Shown here piece after piece: positions 1-11,823 of a stretch of 64,000 bases of DNA (within the stretch, counting starts at the first letter, position 1; every line of letters begins with the position of its first letter). Below the pieces are notes generated by a model. It searched no databases. It saw nothing but the letters and a program-made list of their open reading frames with translations, and was not told the origin of the DNA. Location of the stretch: assembly GCF_002776525.5 (NCBI RefSeq), contig NC_045441.1:119088341-119152340 (forward strand), written 5' to 3'. This stretch comes from Piliocolobus tephrosceles. Lineage: Eukaryota > Chordata > Mammalia > Primates > Cercopithecidae. Position numbers and translations under genes: made by a program.

Positions 1-258
1 CGGAGTCTAGCTCTGTCACCCAGGCTGGAGTGCAGTGGCACAATCTCAGCTCACTGCAACCTCCGCCTCCCAGGTTTAAGCGATTCCACTGCCTCAGCCT
101 CCACAGTAACAGGGATTACAGGCGCCAAACACCACACCCAGCTAATTTTTGTACTTTTAGTAGAGACGGGGTTTCACTGTGAACTCTTGACCAAGTGATC
201 TGCCTGCCTCGGCCTCCCAAAGTGCTGGGATTACAAGTGTGAGCCACTGCACCCAGCC
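1..258 (-). mobile_element. Alu, antisense, cut by window start
   Basis: Reverse-complement Alu body ending in the typical 5' end (gagccactgcacccagcc). Small deletion around 180. Confidence 0.95.
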
Positions 259-267
259 CACTTTGCA

Positions 268-551
268 TTTTTTTTTGGAGACGGAGTCTCTGCCCATGCT
301 GGAGTGCAGTGGCATGATCTTGGCTCACTGCAAGCTCTGCCTCCTGGGTTCACACCATTCCCCTGCCTCAGTCTCCCGAGTAGCTGGGACTACAGGCGCC
401 CACCAACACGCCCGGCTAATTTTTTATATTTTTAGTAGAGACGGGGTTTCACTGTGTTAGCCAGGATGGTCTCAATCTCCTGACCTCGTGATCCGTCCGC
501 CTTGGCCTCCCAAAGTGCTGGGATTACAGGCATGAGGCACCAGACCCGGCC
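268..551 (-). mobile_element. AluY/Sc-type, antisense
   Basis: Poly-T followed by the full antisense body. Target-site duplication ACTTTGCATTTTT on both sides, so it inserted directly beside the preceding Alu. Confidence 0.95.
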
Positions 552-1928
552 TACTTTGCATTTTTAATGGATCTTTTAACCAGGCATAATTTTTCTGTCA
601 TGCACTGGCCATTTGGAAAATAGTTTTCACTGACTTCCACAGATCTTCCAAATGTTGACATCATTTCACCATACATCAAAAATCCTGTCAGAAATGTCTA
701 TATCAGAAGACTATTGGCCGGGCAAAAAAGGCACATAATGAATGAATATTACTATGAAACAAGTTCTGACTTCACAGTCCCCTTGAAAGTATCTTGGGGA
801 TCCCTAGGGGGCTCTAGACATCACCTGTGCTGGAACCTCTGTTATTTACCAAAAACTTGAAGAGTAAAATTCTGTTCCTCTTTCACCAAGCACATGCCCA
901 CACACAAAGAAAAACAAAAGCTATACTTACGTGTATACACATTTAAATATAACACTAAACTTCAGGTTTTGCATCTGTAAAACGAGATTTTTAAAAGTCT
1001 AGTTTAAGTATTTTTCCTATTATTCTGAATAACTAAGAAAAGGCCACATTATTTTTACGGAAGGTGTGAGCTGCTGAAGTAGTTCTTAAGTCCTCTTCTG
1101 TCACAGAATACAGATGAAAGGTAAACACAAAATAAAGGTCTTTAATGAAGTCCTGAGCAAACTAAGAAGTGACAGTATCAAATATTAAGGAAAGTCCCTT
1201 TTAGAACTTCTAAATTTGTAAGGAGGAACCTGACACACTTTGCAACGTATAAAACACAGTAGTAAAAAGCTCCACAATTTGGATGGGTGTAAGGTATTCT
1301 ATTTTACAAATGAAGTAAAGCAAGTTTCAGCTGTTTCTTTCCCCAATGCACAACCTTAATTTCTTTGTATCTTAAACACCAGGAATCAAACAATCTTAAC
1401 CATCTGAAAATGGCATTGAATAACCTATAAGGTATTAGCATTTAGGACGATTTCAGAAAACAAATGCATGTTACATGTGGGAAAATGAACACTACATAAA
1501 AAGGCAAATGACATCTGCGCAGAAAAGAACTGAAGTCCCCACCACTGGAAGAAGATTCCACACTTTCCTGCAAGATTTCCATATCGCTTCAATTGCAGGT
1601 GCCAAAGTTTAGTCTAAAAATGACCTGAGGACTTGGTGAGAACCCAGTAGTATATAATTCATTCTAATCCATTTAACAGGGGTTTGCTGAGTATCTACTA
1701 CACAGGCAAAGCTATAAGGGACAAAAGCTTACGAAACCATAGTCAGCCCCAGATCCATTGTGATAAGGACTGACTCTGATCTCAGCACCTTCAACCTTCA
1801 ACTGACCTGTGTGGTCCAGTTTTTTAATCCACAAAAAGTGGGCCATTAACATCTCAAAGCAAAAACGCTGCAAGTTTTGATAAACGTGAAATGTATTAGA
1901 ACGAAAAGTACATTATTGAGCAATGACA
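552..1928. other. Unique intronic sequence
   Basis: AT-rich with no clear ORF, exon or young repeat. A weak MIR/L2-like stretch near 1650-1730 is not strong enough to annotate. Confidence 0.5.
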
Positions 1929-2240
1929 GGCCGAGCACAATCACTCATGCGTGTAATCCCAGCACTTTGTGAGGCCAAGGTGGGCAGATCACTTGAGCTC
2001 AGGAGTTTGAGACCACCCTGGGCAACATGGCGAAATTCCATCTCTACTAAAATTACAAAAATTAGCTGGGCATTAAAATGTAGCACACGACTGTAGTCCT
2101 AGCTACTCAGGAGGCTGAGGCAGGAGGACCGCTTGAGCCTGGGAGGTGGAAGTTGCAGTAAGCCGAGAAAGCACCACTGCACTCCAGCCTAGGCAACACA
2201 GACAGACCTTGCTTTAAAAACAAAAAAGAACAACAAAAAC
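1929..2240 (+). mobile_element. AluJ-like, sense
   Basis: Diverged body from the ggccgagcac start to an A-rich tail. Confidence 0.93.
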
Positions 2241-2249
2241 ATTAGCTGA

Positions 2250-2549
2250 GGCCAGGAGTGGTGGCTCACAACTATAATCCCAGCACTTTGGGAGGCCAAG
2301 GCAGGTGGATCACCCAAGGTCAGGGGTTCAAGACCACCCTAGCCAATATGGTGAAACCCCATCTCTACTAAAACTGCAAAAATTAGTTGGGCATGGTGGT
2401 GGGCACATGTAATCCCAGCTACTCAGGAGGCTGAGGCAGGAGAATCGCTTGAACCCGGGAGGCGGAGGCTGCAATGAGCCAAGATCATGCCACTGCACTC
2501 CAGCCTGGGAAACAGTAAGAGTTTGTCTCAAAAAAAAAAAAGAAAAAAG
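2250..2549 (+). mobile_element. AluS-like, sense
   Basis: Full-length, A-rich tail; second of four consecutive sense Alus. Confidence 0.95.
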
Positions 2550-2573
2550 AGCTGAAATAAAAATACATACACC

Positions 2574-2871
2574 AGCTGGGCACGGTGGCTCACACCTGTA
2601 ATCCCAGCACTTTGGGAGGCCGAGGCGGGCGGCAGATAATGAGGTCAGGAGATTGAGACCATCCTGGCTAACACAGTGAAACCCCATCTCTACTAAAAAT
2701 ACAAAAAATTAGCCAGGTGTGGTGACGGGCGCCTGTGGTCCCAGCCACTCGGGAAGCTGAGGCAGGAGAATGGCATGAACCCGGGAGGCGGAGCTTGCAG
2801 TGAGCCAAGATCACGCCACTGCACTCCAGCCTGGGCGACACAGCGAGACTCCATCTCAAAAAAAAAAAAAA
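2574..2871 (+). mobile_element. AluY/Sc-like, sense
   Basis: Full-length with poly(A) tail. Confidence 0.95.
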
Positions 2872-2896
2872 CACATAAAACAAAAATTTAAAAAAA

Positions 2897-3008
2897 CCGG
2901 CGTGGTGGCTCACCCTGTAATTCCAGCACTTTGGGAGGCCAAGGCAGCCAGATCACTTGAGGCCAGGAGTTCAAGGACAGGACAACACCCCATTTCTACA
3001 AAAAATAT
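2897..3008 (+). mobile_element. Alu left arm, 3' truncated
   Basis: Only the left monomer; it runs into a TG/TA microsatellite where its middle A-rich region would be. Confidence 0.85.
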
Positions 3009-3040
3009 ATATGTGTGTGTGTGTGTGTATATATATATAC
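3006..3040. repeat. (AT)n(GT)n(AT)n microsatellite
   Basis: Alternating AT and GT dinucleotides, probably grown from the A-rich linker of the adjoining Alu half. Confidence 0.95.
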
Positions 3041-3128
3041 ATGCACCACAGAATAGAGGTGAAAGGTAAAAATAAACATATATATAGAGCTATACATAGA
3101 AGCATAAACATATATAAATGCATATATA

Positions 3129-3383
3129 GGGAGGTCGAGGTGGGCAGACCACGAGGTCAGGAGTTCGAGACCAACATGGTGAAACCCTGTATCTACTAAA
3201 AATACAAAAATTTGCTGGGTGTGGTAGTGCGTGCCTGAATCCCAGCTACTCAGGAGGCTGAGGCAGGAGAATCGCTTGAATCCAAGGGGTGAAGGTTATA
3301 GTCAGCCAACAGTGCGCCATTGCACTCCAGCCTGGGCAACAGAGCAAGTTACTCCGTCAAAAAAAAAAAAAAAAAAAAAAAAA
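3129..3383 (+). mobile_element. Alu, sense, lacking first ~40 nt
   Basis: Starts at gggaggtcgagg and ends in a long poly(A). Confidence 0.93.
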
Positions 3384-3532
3384 CCGGGAAAGAAAAAAGA
3401 AAGAAAATATAATTCAGGTAATTAAATACACAAAACTTTGAAAGGAAACAGCATGCTGCCATTTTATCCTGACAAAAGCTTCCATAAATCAGGCACTTTT
3501 ACAGGACTTATGTTATTCTTTAACAAGGTAAC

Positions 3533-3851
3533 GCCGGGCGCGGTGGCTCAAGCCTGTAATCCCAGCACTTTGGGAGGCCGAGACGGGTGGATCACGAGGT
3601 CAGGAGATTCAAGACCATCCTGGCGAACACGGTGAAACCCCGTCTCTACTAAAAAATACAAAAAAAAATTAGCCGCGCATAGTGGTGGGCGCCTGTAGTC
3701 CCAGCTACTCGGGAGGCTGAGCCAGGAGAATGGCGTGAACCTGGGAGGCGGAGCTTGCAGTGAACTGAGATCCGGCCACTGCACTCCGGCCCGGGCAACA
3801 GAGCGAGACTCCGTCTCAAAAAAAAAAAATAAAATAAAAAAAAAAAATAAA
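3533..3851 (+). mobile_element. AluY, Old World monkey variant, full length
   Basis: Carries ctcaagcctg and gagatccggccactgc. Flanked by TTAACAAGGTAA / TTAACAGGGTAA duplications. Confidence 0.95.
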
Positions 3852-4092
3852 TTAACAGGGTAAATACAATTCTGACACCTTAAGAAAAGATGCAGCGCCA
3901 TCTTTTGTTGTAGAGAGGTACCAGAACACCGATTAAAACCTACTAGGTCATTTTTATTTTTCTTTACGAATCTTATATTCATAAGCAGGATTAACAGACA
4001 TTACTAGGCTATTGTTTTAATTCTATTTTTCACACAACAAATATGACTACTAGTAAAACTGGTGTTAATCACAGTTGAAAAGTAGTATCCTC

Positions 4093-4268
4093 ACCCCGTC
4101 TCTACTAACAATACAAAAAACTAGCCGGGCGAGGTGGCGGGCGCCTGTAGTCCCAGCTACTCCGGAGGCTGAGGCAGGAGAATGGCGGGAACCCGGAAGG
4201 CGGAGCTTGCAGTGAGCTGAGATCCGGCCACTGCACTCCAGCCTGGGCCACAGAGCGAGACTCCGTCT

Positions 4269-4307
<39 letters not shown>
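4093..4307 (+). mobile_element. AluY, monkey variant, 5' truncated
   Basis: Begins in the left-arm 3' part and carries ctagccgggcgagg and gagatccggccactgc. Long uninterrupted poly(A) and a perfect 16-bp target duplication GAAAAGTAGTATCCTC (4077-4092, 4308-4323): a young insertion. Confidence 0.96.
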
Positions 4308-4309
<2 letters not shown>

Positions 4310-4323
4310 AAAGTAGTATCCTC

Positions 4324-4852
4324 TCAACCTTCACCTCTATTTTTTTCTATCAATAATAACAAAGTTACCAGAGTTTACTTTCCTAATCTGAAGCATTACA
4401 GTCAAAGCATTAATACTTCTTAAGCTACTACTTAAGGCCACAAATGCCTAGAGAGAATATGATTATTAATTTCCACACTAAGAGCCCTTATATTCAGAAA
4501 GCCACCATTGCTTTTTAATACCAGTATTTGCAGTCCAGGTTTTCTCCAAGTATAAAAACATGCTAAAATCTATGACTCTAATACCTATTAAAATTTAAAT
4601 TTAAATAATAAGATGCCATCAGAACTTCATCAGAGCTGACAAAACACTTTAAGAATGACATTTAAGAAATAAAACTGCCAGAAATGGCAGACTAAAACCA
4701 TCATGTTTTATCCAATTCATTCAAGTGAGTAATATGCCTAATTTAAAAGCACACAAGTCACAAACTAATTTCTGATTCTATTAAAAATAGAATTCCAAAT
4801 TCTCATTAAGCAAATAAAAAGATACATATGTCCATTAAAATAATCCAGTTCA
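4324..4852. other. Unique intronic sequence
   Basis: AT-rich. No feature recognised. Confidence 0.5.
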
Positions 4853-5174
4853 GGCCAGGCGAGGTGGCTGGCGCCTGTAATCCCAGCACTTTGGGAGGCC
4901 GAGGCGGGTGGGTCACCTGATGTCAGGAGTTCGAGACCAATCTGGAGCCTGGCCAACATGGTGAAACCCCATCTCTACTGAAAAATACAAAAAAAAAAAA
5001 AAAGTTAGCCAGGCGTGTTGGCAGGTGCCTGTAATCCCAGCTACTGGGGAGGCTGAGGCAGGAGAATTGCTTGAACTGGGGAGGCGGAGGTTGCAGTGAG
5101 CGGAGATTGTGCCACTGCACTCCAGCCTGGGCTACAAGTGCAAGGCTCCATATCAAAAAAACAAACAAAAAAAA
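4853..5174 (+). mobile_element. AluS-like, sense
   Basis: Full-length body, A-rich tail with CAAA units. Confidence 0.95.
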
Positions 5175-5781
5175 CCCAAACATATAGACTTGAAAACATA
5201 CAGTTTATGAAAATGAAATGAAATTACAGTCTTTATGAACCACAAATACAGTCTTTCTGATATATCATGGTTTATATGTTACATATAAAACTCTTAGCTA
5301 AATCTTAAACAAGGGAAAAGTCACATTAATTACTCCAAGAGAAAGAACTGGTTACTAACTACTCTAATGCAAGAGCTCGTGGATAAAAAAGATGAAAGCA
5401 AGTGAGTGTTCACAACGGCACGACAGACAACACAGGTATATTCACATATATGGCATTTGATAATCAGAGACAGCACTTTAGCTACCTTTCTTCACTGCCT
5501 AGAGAAATGAGCAGCAATCAAGACATTCAAAGGTCTACCTCCTTTCCTTCTTCCAACCATAAAACCAACCTAACTCAAAAGAAAGGTATTTTAAATCTTT
5601 ATAGATAAAAATGAATAGAGTGACAAAATACATGATTTGTTTTCTCTTTATTCATTATCACGATGGTGGCTGCCGACAATTAAATGAGTCAGGTTTGTAA
5701 AGTTAATAGATGCTAATAATGTCATATTGCGATACAAAGATGAGTGCTTTTATCCTCAGTTCCCTTGATAATTGTGTTATT
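5175..5781. other. Unique intronic sequence
   Basis: AT-rich; the 68-codon open frame near 5402-5608 has no recognisable similarity. Confidence 0.5.
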
Positions 5782-5795
5782 AAACACATGTTGTG

Positions 5796-6100
5796 GCCGG
5801 GCGCGGTGGCTCAAGCCTGTAATCCCAGCACTTTGGGAGGCCGAGACGGGCGGATCACGAGGTCAGGAGATCGAGACCATCCTGGCTAACACGGTGAAAC
5901 CCCATCTCTACTAAAAATACAAAAAACTAGCCGGGCGAGGTGGCGGGCGCCTGTAGTCCCAGCTACTCCGGAGGCTGAGGCAGGAGAATGGCGTAAACCC
6001 GGGAGGCGGAGCTTGCAGTGAGCTGAGATCTGGCCACTGCACTCCAGCTCGGGCGACAGAGCAAGACTCCGTCTCAAAAAAAAAAAAAAAAAAAAAAAAA
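5796..6100 (+). mobile_element. AluY, monkey variant, full length
   Basis: Full body with ctcaagcctg and ctagccgggcgagg. Perfect target duplication AAACACATGTTGTG (5782-5795, 6101-6114) and a pure poly(A): recent insertion. Confidence 0.97.
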
Positions 6101-6271
6101 AAACACATGTTGTGTTCAATGTTTTAGTGTGCTTAAGTACACTTAAGAGCAACATTAGTATCAGTCACCAGGATAAAGGGCTAAAACTCCTGTCAAAACT
6201 ACTACACGTACTGAAAATTCTTTTCCCTCCTGTTTTCATCTATTTGAATATAGTTTGTAATAAAAATCCAT

Positions 6272-6570
6272 GGCCAGGCACAATGGTTCACACCTGTAAT
6301 CCCAACACTTTGGAAGGCCAAGGCAAGAGGATCACTTGAACTCAGGAGTTCAAGATCAGCCTGGGCAACATTGCAAAATCCTGTCTCTACAAAAATATAG
6401 AAAAATTAGCAGGGCATGGTGGCATGTGACTATAGTTCCAGCTACTCAGGGGGATGAGGCAGGAGGACTGCTTTGCACCCAGGAGGTCAAGGCTTCAGTG
6501 AACCATGATGGTACCACTGCACTCCAGTGTGGGCAAAAGACTGTCTCATCAAAAAAAAAAAAAAAAAAAA
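6272..6570 (+). mobile_element. AluJ-like, sense
   Basis: First of three head-to-tail Alus with no spacer before the next. Confidence 0.95.
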
Positions 6571-6861
6571 GGCTGGGTGGGGTGGCTCACACCTACAATC
6601 CCAGCACTTTAAAAGGCCGAGGCCGGTGGATTACCTGAGGCCAGGAGTTCAAGACCACCCTGACCAACATGGAGAAACCAGTCTCTACTAAAAATACAAA
6701 ATTAGCTGGGCATGGTGGCACATGCCTGTAATCCCAGCTACCGGAGAGGCTGAGGCAGGAGAATCGCTTGAACCCGGGCAGAGGTTGCGGTGAGCCGAGA
6801 TTATACCATTGCACTCCAGCCTGTGCACCAAAAGCGAAACTTTGTCTCAAAAAAAAAAAAA
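6571..6861 (+). mobile_element. AluS-like, sense
   Basis: Starts at the base after the preceding poly(A). Confidence 0.95.
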
Positions 6862-6864
6862 GTC

Positions 6865-7161
6865 GACCGGGTGCGGTGGCTCAGCCTGTAATCACAGCAC
6901 TTTGGGAGGCCGAGGTGGGTGGATCACCTGAGGTTGGGAGTTTCAGACCAGCCTGACCAACATGGAGAAACTCCGTTTGTATTAAAAATACAAAATTAGC
7001 AGGGCATGGTGGTGCATGCCTGTAATCCCAGCTACTCGGTAGGCTGAGGCAGGAGAATTGCTTGAACCCAGGAGGCGGAGGTTGTGGTGAGCCGAGATTA
7101 TGCCATTGCACTCCAGCCTGAGCAACAAGAGCGAAACTCCATCTCAAAAAAAAAAAAAAAA
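6865..7161 (+). mobile_element. AluS-like, sense
   Basis: Third of the head-to-tail set; 67 bp from an inverted Alu. Confidence 0.95.
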
Positions 7162-7228
7162 GCCACCTCAAACTGTCCGAGATTCCCCTCACAGGATTAT
7201 GTACTTGTAGGCTCTCCTAGTTTGAATT

Positions 7229-7517
7229 TTTTTTTGAGACAGAGTCTCAGTCTATCACCAGGTTGAAGCACAGTGATGCGATCTCGGCTCCCTGCAACCT
7301 CTACCTCCTAGGTTCAAGCAATTCTCCTGCCTCAGCCTCCTGAATAGCTTTGATTACGGGCACCTGCCACCACACCCAACTAATTTTTGTATTTTTAGTA
7401 GAGATGGGGCGTCACCATGTTGGCCAGGCTGGTCTCAAACTCCTGACCTCAGGTGATCCATCTGCCTTGGCCTCCCAAAGAGCTGCAATTACAGGCGTCA
7501 GCCACCACGCCCGGCCT
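7229..7517 (-). mobile_element. AluS-like, antisense
   Basis: Perfect 12-bp target duplication CTAGTTTGAATT (7217-7228, 7518-7529). Confidence 0.96.
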
Positions 7518-7589
7518 CTAGTTTGAATTAATGATCTGATGAAGTACAATTCACAGCTGTAAGAACAAAAGGCCATATAAAAGTGACTG

Positions 7590-7763
7590 TTTTTATTTTT
7601 TTATTTTTAGAGACAGGGTGTCACTATAGTGCTCAGGTGGGAGAATGCAGTGGCTATTCAGAGGCGCAATCATTGTACACTACAGCCTTGGACTCAAGCA
7701 ATCCTCCTGCTTCAGCCATCCCAGTAGCTGGGACTACAGGAGTCAGCCACTGCAACCAGCTAA
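7590..7763 (-). mobile_element. Free Alu monomer (FLAM/FAM-like), antisense
   Basis: A single ~170-bp arm containing gcagtggctattcagaggcg, which follows the 7SL RNA sequence lost in dimeric Alus. An old monomeric 7SL-derived element. Confidence 0.8.
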
Positions 7764-8080
7764 AGTGAGCATTTGTTACCCAGTTTCTTTCGCGATAAAA
7801 TTAAAAGTTATGTAGTTCCAAGCTTTGCTGCCAAGGAGAATCACTAATTTATTTACAGGTTTAGATTCAAAGAATAGCAAAAGGGTAGTAAACATCCAGC
7901 AGTAAGACCATGAAAACATTATATCCAACTATATTATACTTGGGTGATCTCTTATTGATATGACTCTAACCAATCAACCTTCTACATACAAATGCTGCGA
8001 TGGAAATGCCCAACCAAATTTTGAATTTTTAAATTAATCAACTTTCCAGAAACTGTCTATACAATATAATCATCAAATTG
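7764..8080. other. Unique intronic sequence
   Basis: AT-rich, nothing recognised. Confidence 0.5.
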
Positions 8081-8095
8081 AAAAGCAAAATCCAG

Positions 8096-8408
8096 GCCGG
8101 GCACGGTGGCTCAGGCCTCTAATCCCAGCACTTTGGGAGGCCAAGGCGGGTGGATCACGAGGTCAGGAGTTTGAGACCAGTCTTGCCGACATGGTGAAAT
8201 CCCGTCTCTACTAAAGACACAAAAAAATTAGCCAGGTATGGTGGCGTGTGCCTGCAATCCCAGCTACTTGGGAGGCTGAGGCAGGAGAATCGCCTGAACT
8301 CGGGAGGCAGAGACTGCAGTGAGCTGAAATCAAGCCACTGCATTCCAGCCTGGGTGACAATGTAAGACTCCGCCTCAAAAAAAAACAAAAAAAAAAAAAG
8401 AAAGAAAG
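8096..8408 (+). mobile_element. AluS-like, sense
   Basis: Full length; 15-bp target duplication AAAAGCAAAATCCAG (8081-8095, 8409-8423). Confidence 0.96.
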
Positions 8409-8423
8409 AAAAGCAAAATCCAG

Positions 8424-9376
8424 ATCACCAAAGTTATACTGGCACCCTTTGGACAAAACAACTAAATTTACTTTTTGCTAGGCTAAGTGGCAGCCCAACT
8501 GCTTCTGAGGTAACGTGAACCAGGCATGTACTCCGTATCTAGTTTTCTATTTATATTATATCAACTAAGATTTTATAATCCAAAAAACCTTGAAAAGTGT
8601 ACATGATAAAAACTTGATATATGAAAAAAATGTGCCTAATATTAAAAAGAAAATGCATAATTCACCACATTAGCAACATGATTTTGTATGCAGGGAGTAG
8701 AATAACATAATGCTTCACATGTTACACACATAATGCTTCACACATAATGCTTCCCTAAAAATGGTTTAAAAGTTAGAAACCAGGAGATTGAACCAAAGAC
8801 AAAGATTCCATTCCCAATTAATTGATATCCTAAATATGGATCCTCCAAGTGCTACCACTAACAGACCCGCCAACCATGCCTGTCTTCCAGAGAATGACAA
8901 AGTCTTCCAGAGAATGGCAAAGTCCAGCCAAACCTCTCCCTCCACAAGGGCTACCTAGTCCTCCCTGACTTCTCTGCAGGAACAGGTCAGAAGATCAGCA
9001 GCAACTATTCACACTGCCTACCTAACGTCCTAGATACCTACAAAGCAGGGAGAGGCAAAAAGGATCCTTCTTCCCTCATAAGCATATGGCTGCCATGTGG
9101 GGCTTCCCTGGGCCCTTGAGGATTTGGGTTCTACTGGGCATGGGCAGATACCCCCACGAGCACCAGCCTATAAACAACCAGACACCTTCCCCAAGCATCT
9201 GGTGAGGTACACAGAAGAAATTACAATAACCATAGTACCTGGGCCCCCAAAAACTTAATTCTTCTCAAATGTGATATCCAACTGAGAACCACTAATGCAA
9301 CAATAGCCTCAACAGACTACTGTGTTTTCAAAAGTTTCTACAATGCACTTGAATTACACTTCGGCAATTAGAAAAT
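8424..9376. other. Unique intronic sequence with two small tandem repeats
   Basis: About 950 bp without a recognised element. Contains three copies of ACATAATGCTTC (about 8706-8753) and a 20-bp tandem duplication at 8882-8921 with one mismatch. No convincing ORF. Confidence 0.5.
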
Positions 9377-9390
9377 AACAAACTGGAATC

Positions 9391-9678
9391 TTTTTTTTTG
9401 AGACAGAGTCACACTCTGTTGCCCAGGCTGAAGTACAACGGCACGATCTCAGTTCACTGCAACCTCTGCCTCCCAGGTTTAAGCAATTCTCCTGCCTCAG
9501 TCTCCTGAGCAGCTGGGACTACAGGTGCCCACCACCACGCCCAGCTAATTTTTTGTATTTTAGTAGAAACAGGGTTTCATGTTGCCCAGGCTGGTCTCAA
9601 ACTCCTGAGCTCAAGCAATCAGCCCGCCTCAGCCTCCTGAAGTGCTAGGATTATAGGTATGAGCCACTGCGCCTAGCC
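9391..9678 (-). mobile_element. Alu, antisense
   Basis: Poly-T then body; diverged flanking duplication AACAAACTGGAAT / AACACACTGGAAT. Confidence 0.94.
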
Positions 9679-9835
9679 AACACACTGGAATTTATATGCC
9701 CAGGGCACCATCCCTGTGTCTGAATACCAAAACAGTCTACTCACCAAACATACTATCATTGCTCCCAACTAAAAACAGGTACAAGCCAGACCACCTTTTT
9801 GTTAGCCAAACTAAAAGTTCCAGCTGTCAGTAATA

Positions 9836-9980
9836 TTAATTTTTTTGAGACAGGGTCTCACTCTGTTGTTCAGGCTGGAGTGCAGTGGCATAATCATGGC
9901 CCGCTGCACCCTCAACCTCCTGAGCTCAAGCACTCCTCCTAAAGTGGTGAGATGACAGGCATGGGCCACTGAACCCAGAT
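9836..9980 (-). mobile_element. Alu monomer-sized fragment, antisense
   Basis: About 145 bp: one arm or an internally deleted old Alu; ends ccactgaacccaga. Confidence 0.8.
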
Positions 9981-10175
9981 TTAATTTTTTTTTTTTTAGC
10001 AACACACATGTAAACACCCATAAGATAAATTGTTTATAATTTATCAGAAAGAATGTAATAACAACTATTACAAATCAATGTCTAATTTTATTATGGTAGT
10101 GTCCAATAACCTATCAAATAACTCTTAAGATGCCACAAAAAACTTTAAGCACCATTTCATTAAAAATTAACTTAA

Positions 10176-10480
10176 GGCCAGGCGCAGTGGCTCACACCTG
10201 TAATCCTTGCACTTTGGGAGGCCCAAGGCAGCCAGATCACTTGAGCCCAGGAGTTGGAGACTAGCCTGGCCAACAATGGCACGACCCCATCTCTACGAAA
10301 AATACAAAAATAAGGCAGGTGTGGTGACACACGCCTATAGTCCCAGCTACTCGGGAGGTTGAAGCAGGAGGATTGAGTTCAGAATCCGAAAGTTCGAGGC
10401 CGCGGTGAGCTGTGATCACACCACTGCACTCCAGCATAGGTGACAGTGTGAGACCCTGTTTCAAAAAAAAATAAATAAAT
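10176..10480 (+). mobile_element. AluJ-like, sense
   Basis: Full-length, diverged, AAAT tail. Confidence 0.94.
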
Positions 10481-10495
10481 CTTCAAAAAACTCCA

Positions 10496-10750
10496 GGTTG
10501 GGCACGGTGGCTCACGCCTGTAATCCCAACACTTTGGGAGGCCGAGGCGGGGGGACCACCTCTCTATTAAAAATAAAAAATTAGCCAGCCGTGGTGGCAC
10601 ATGCATGTAATCCCAGCTACTCAGGAGGTTGAGGCAGGAGAATCACTTGAACCTGGGAGGCAGAGGTTGCAGTGAGTTGAGATCATGCCATTGCACTCCA
10701 GCCTGGGTAAAAAGAGTGAAACTCCGTCTCTCACTCACACAAAAAAAAAT
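10496..10750 (+). mobile_element. Alu, sense, internal deletion
   Basis: Missing about 50 bp of the left arm between ggggaccacc and tctctattaaa. Confidence 0.92.
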
Positions 10751-11057
10751 TCCAGGAAAGCATGATATCAAAGGATACCCTAACTCTTACAATCTGTTTC
10801 CCCTTCTGTCACTGAGTTGCTGCTATTAGTTCATTTCACGTAAGTTTATTCCATGTGAAAATTGAAGATACTATTCAGACTTTAACAGAGTGCTCCAGAA
10901 ATATTTATCAACTGCTGTAAACTTCACTAGAAATGCTAAAGAAATGTTTTTAAAAAATCTTATCAATACTTTACAAAGAGAAGAATATCATCAACAAAAA
11001 GTGTGCTAGAGTCCTACAGGCAAATATAAAAATAAAATAGTTGTTTGTGACTATGAT
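10751..11057. other. Unique intronic sequence
   Basis: Nothing recognised. Confidence 0.5.
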
Positions 11058-11070
11058 CCTAAAGTGTAAT

Positions 11071-11371
11071 ATGGTTTTTGTTTTTTTGAGATGGAGTCTT
11101 GCTCTGTCCCCCGGGCTGGTGTGCAGTTGCACAATCTCGGGTCACTGCAACCTCCGCCTCCCAGGTTCAAGCAATTGTCCTGCCTCAGCCTCCCGAGTAT
11201 CTGGGATTACAGGCGTGCACCACCATACTCACCTAGTTTTTGTATTTTTAGTAGAGATGGGGTTTTGCCATATTGGCCAGGTTGGTCTTGAACTCTTGAC
11301 AGGTGATCTGCCCACCTCAGCCTCCCAAGGTGCAAGGATTACAGGCCTGAGCCACCACGATGGGTCAGATT
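11071..11371 (-). mobile_element. AluS-like, antisense
   Basis: 13-bp perfect target duplication CCTAAAGTGTAAT (11058-11070, 11372-11384). Confidence 0.95.
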
Positions 11372-11403
11372 CCTAAAGTGTAATTACAAAGGGCCACAAA
11401 ACA

Positions 11404-11611
11404 TTTTTTTTTTGAGACAGGGCCTTGTCCTGTCACCCAGGCTGCAGTGTAGTGGCATGATCTCAACTCACCACAACCTCTGCCTCCTGGGCTCAAGTGA
11501 TCCTTGTGCCTCAGCCCCCAGAGTAGCTGGGATTACAGGTGCATACCACCATACCTGGTTAATTTTTTATCTTTTTTGGTAGAAATAGGCTTTTGCCATG
11601 TTGCTCAGGCT
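11404..11611 (-). mobile_element. AluJ-like, antisense, 5' truncated
   Basis: Right arm and linker present; the outer left arm is missing after ttgctcaggcta. Confidence 0.9.
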
Positions 11612-11711
11612 AACAAAAATATTTCACAATAAAAATTTAATTCACTAATTTCAAATGGGGTGGTGAGAGAAGAGCAGCTGTGACCAAATTCAGCTAGAAA
11701 TCAATGCTTTA

Positions 11712-11815
11712 GGCCAGGCGTCGGGAGGCAGAAGTTGCAGTGAGTTGAAATCGCACCACTGCACTCTACTCTAGCCTGGGCAACAGAGCCAGACTCCATA
11801 AAAAAAAAAACAAAA
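11712..11815 (+). mobile_element. Alu with large internal deletion, sense
   Basis: The first ~9 bases (ggccaggcg) are joined to the right-arm 3' part; about 180 bp lost. Confidence 0.8.
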
Positions 11816-11823
11816 CCCAGATT

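Noticed and set aside
714..728. GGCCGGGC followed by six A, resembling a minimal Alu
   Set aside because: Too short to distinguish from chance.
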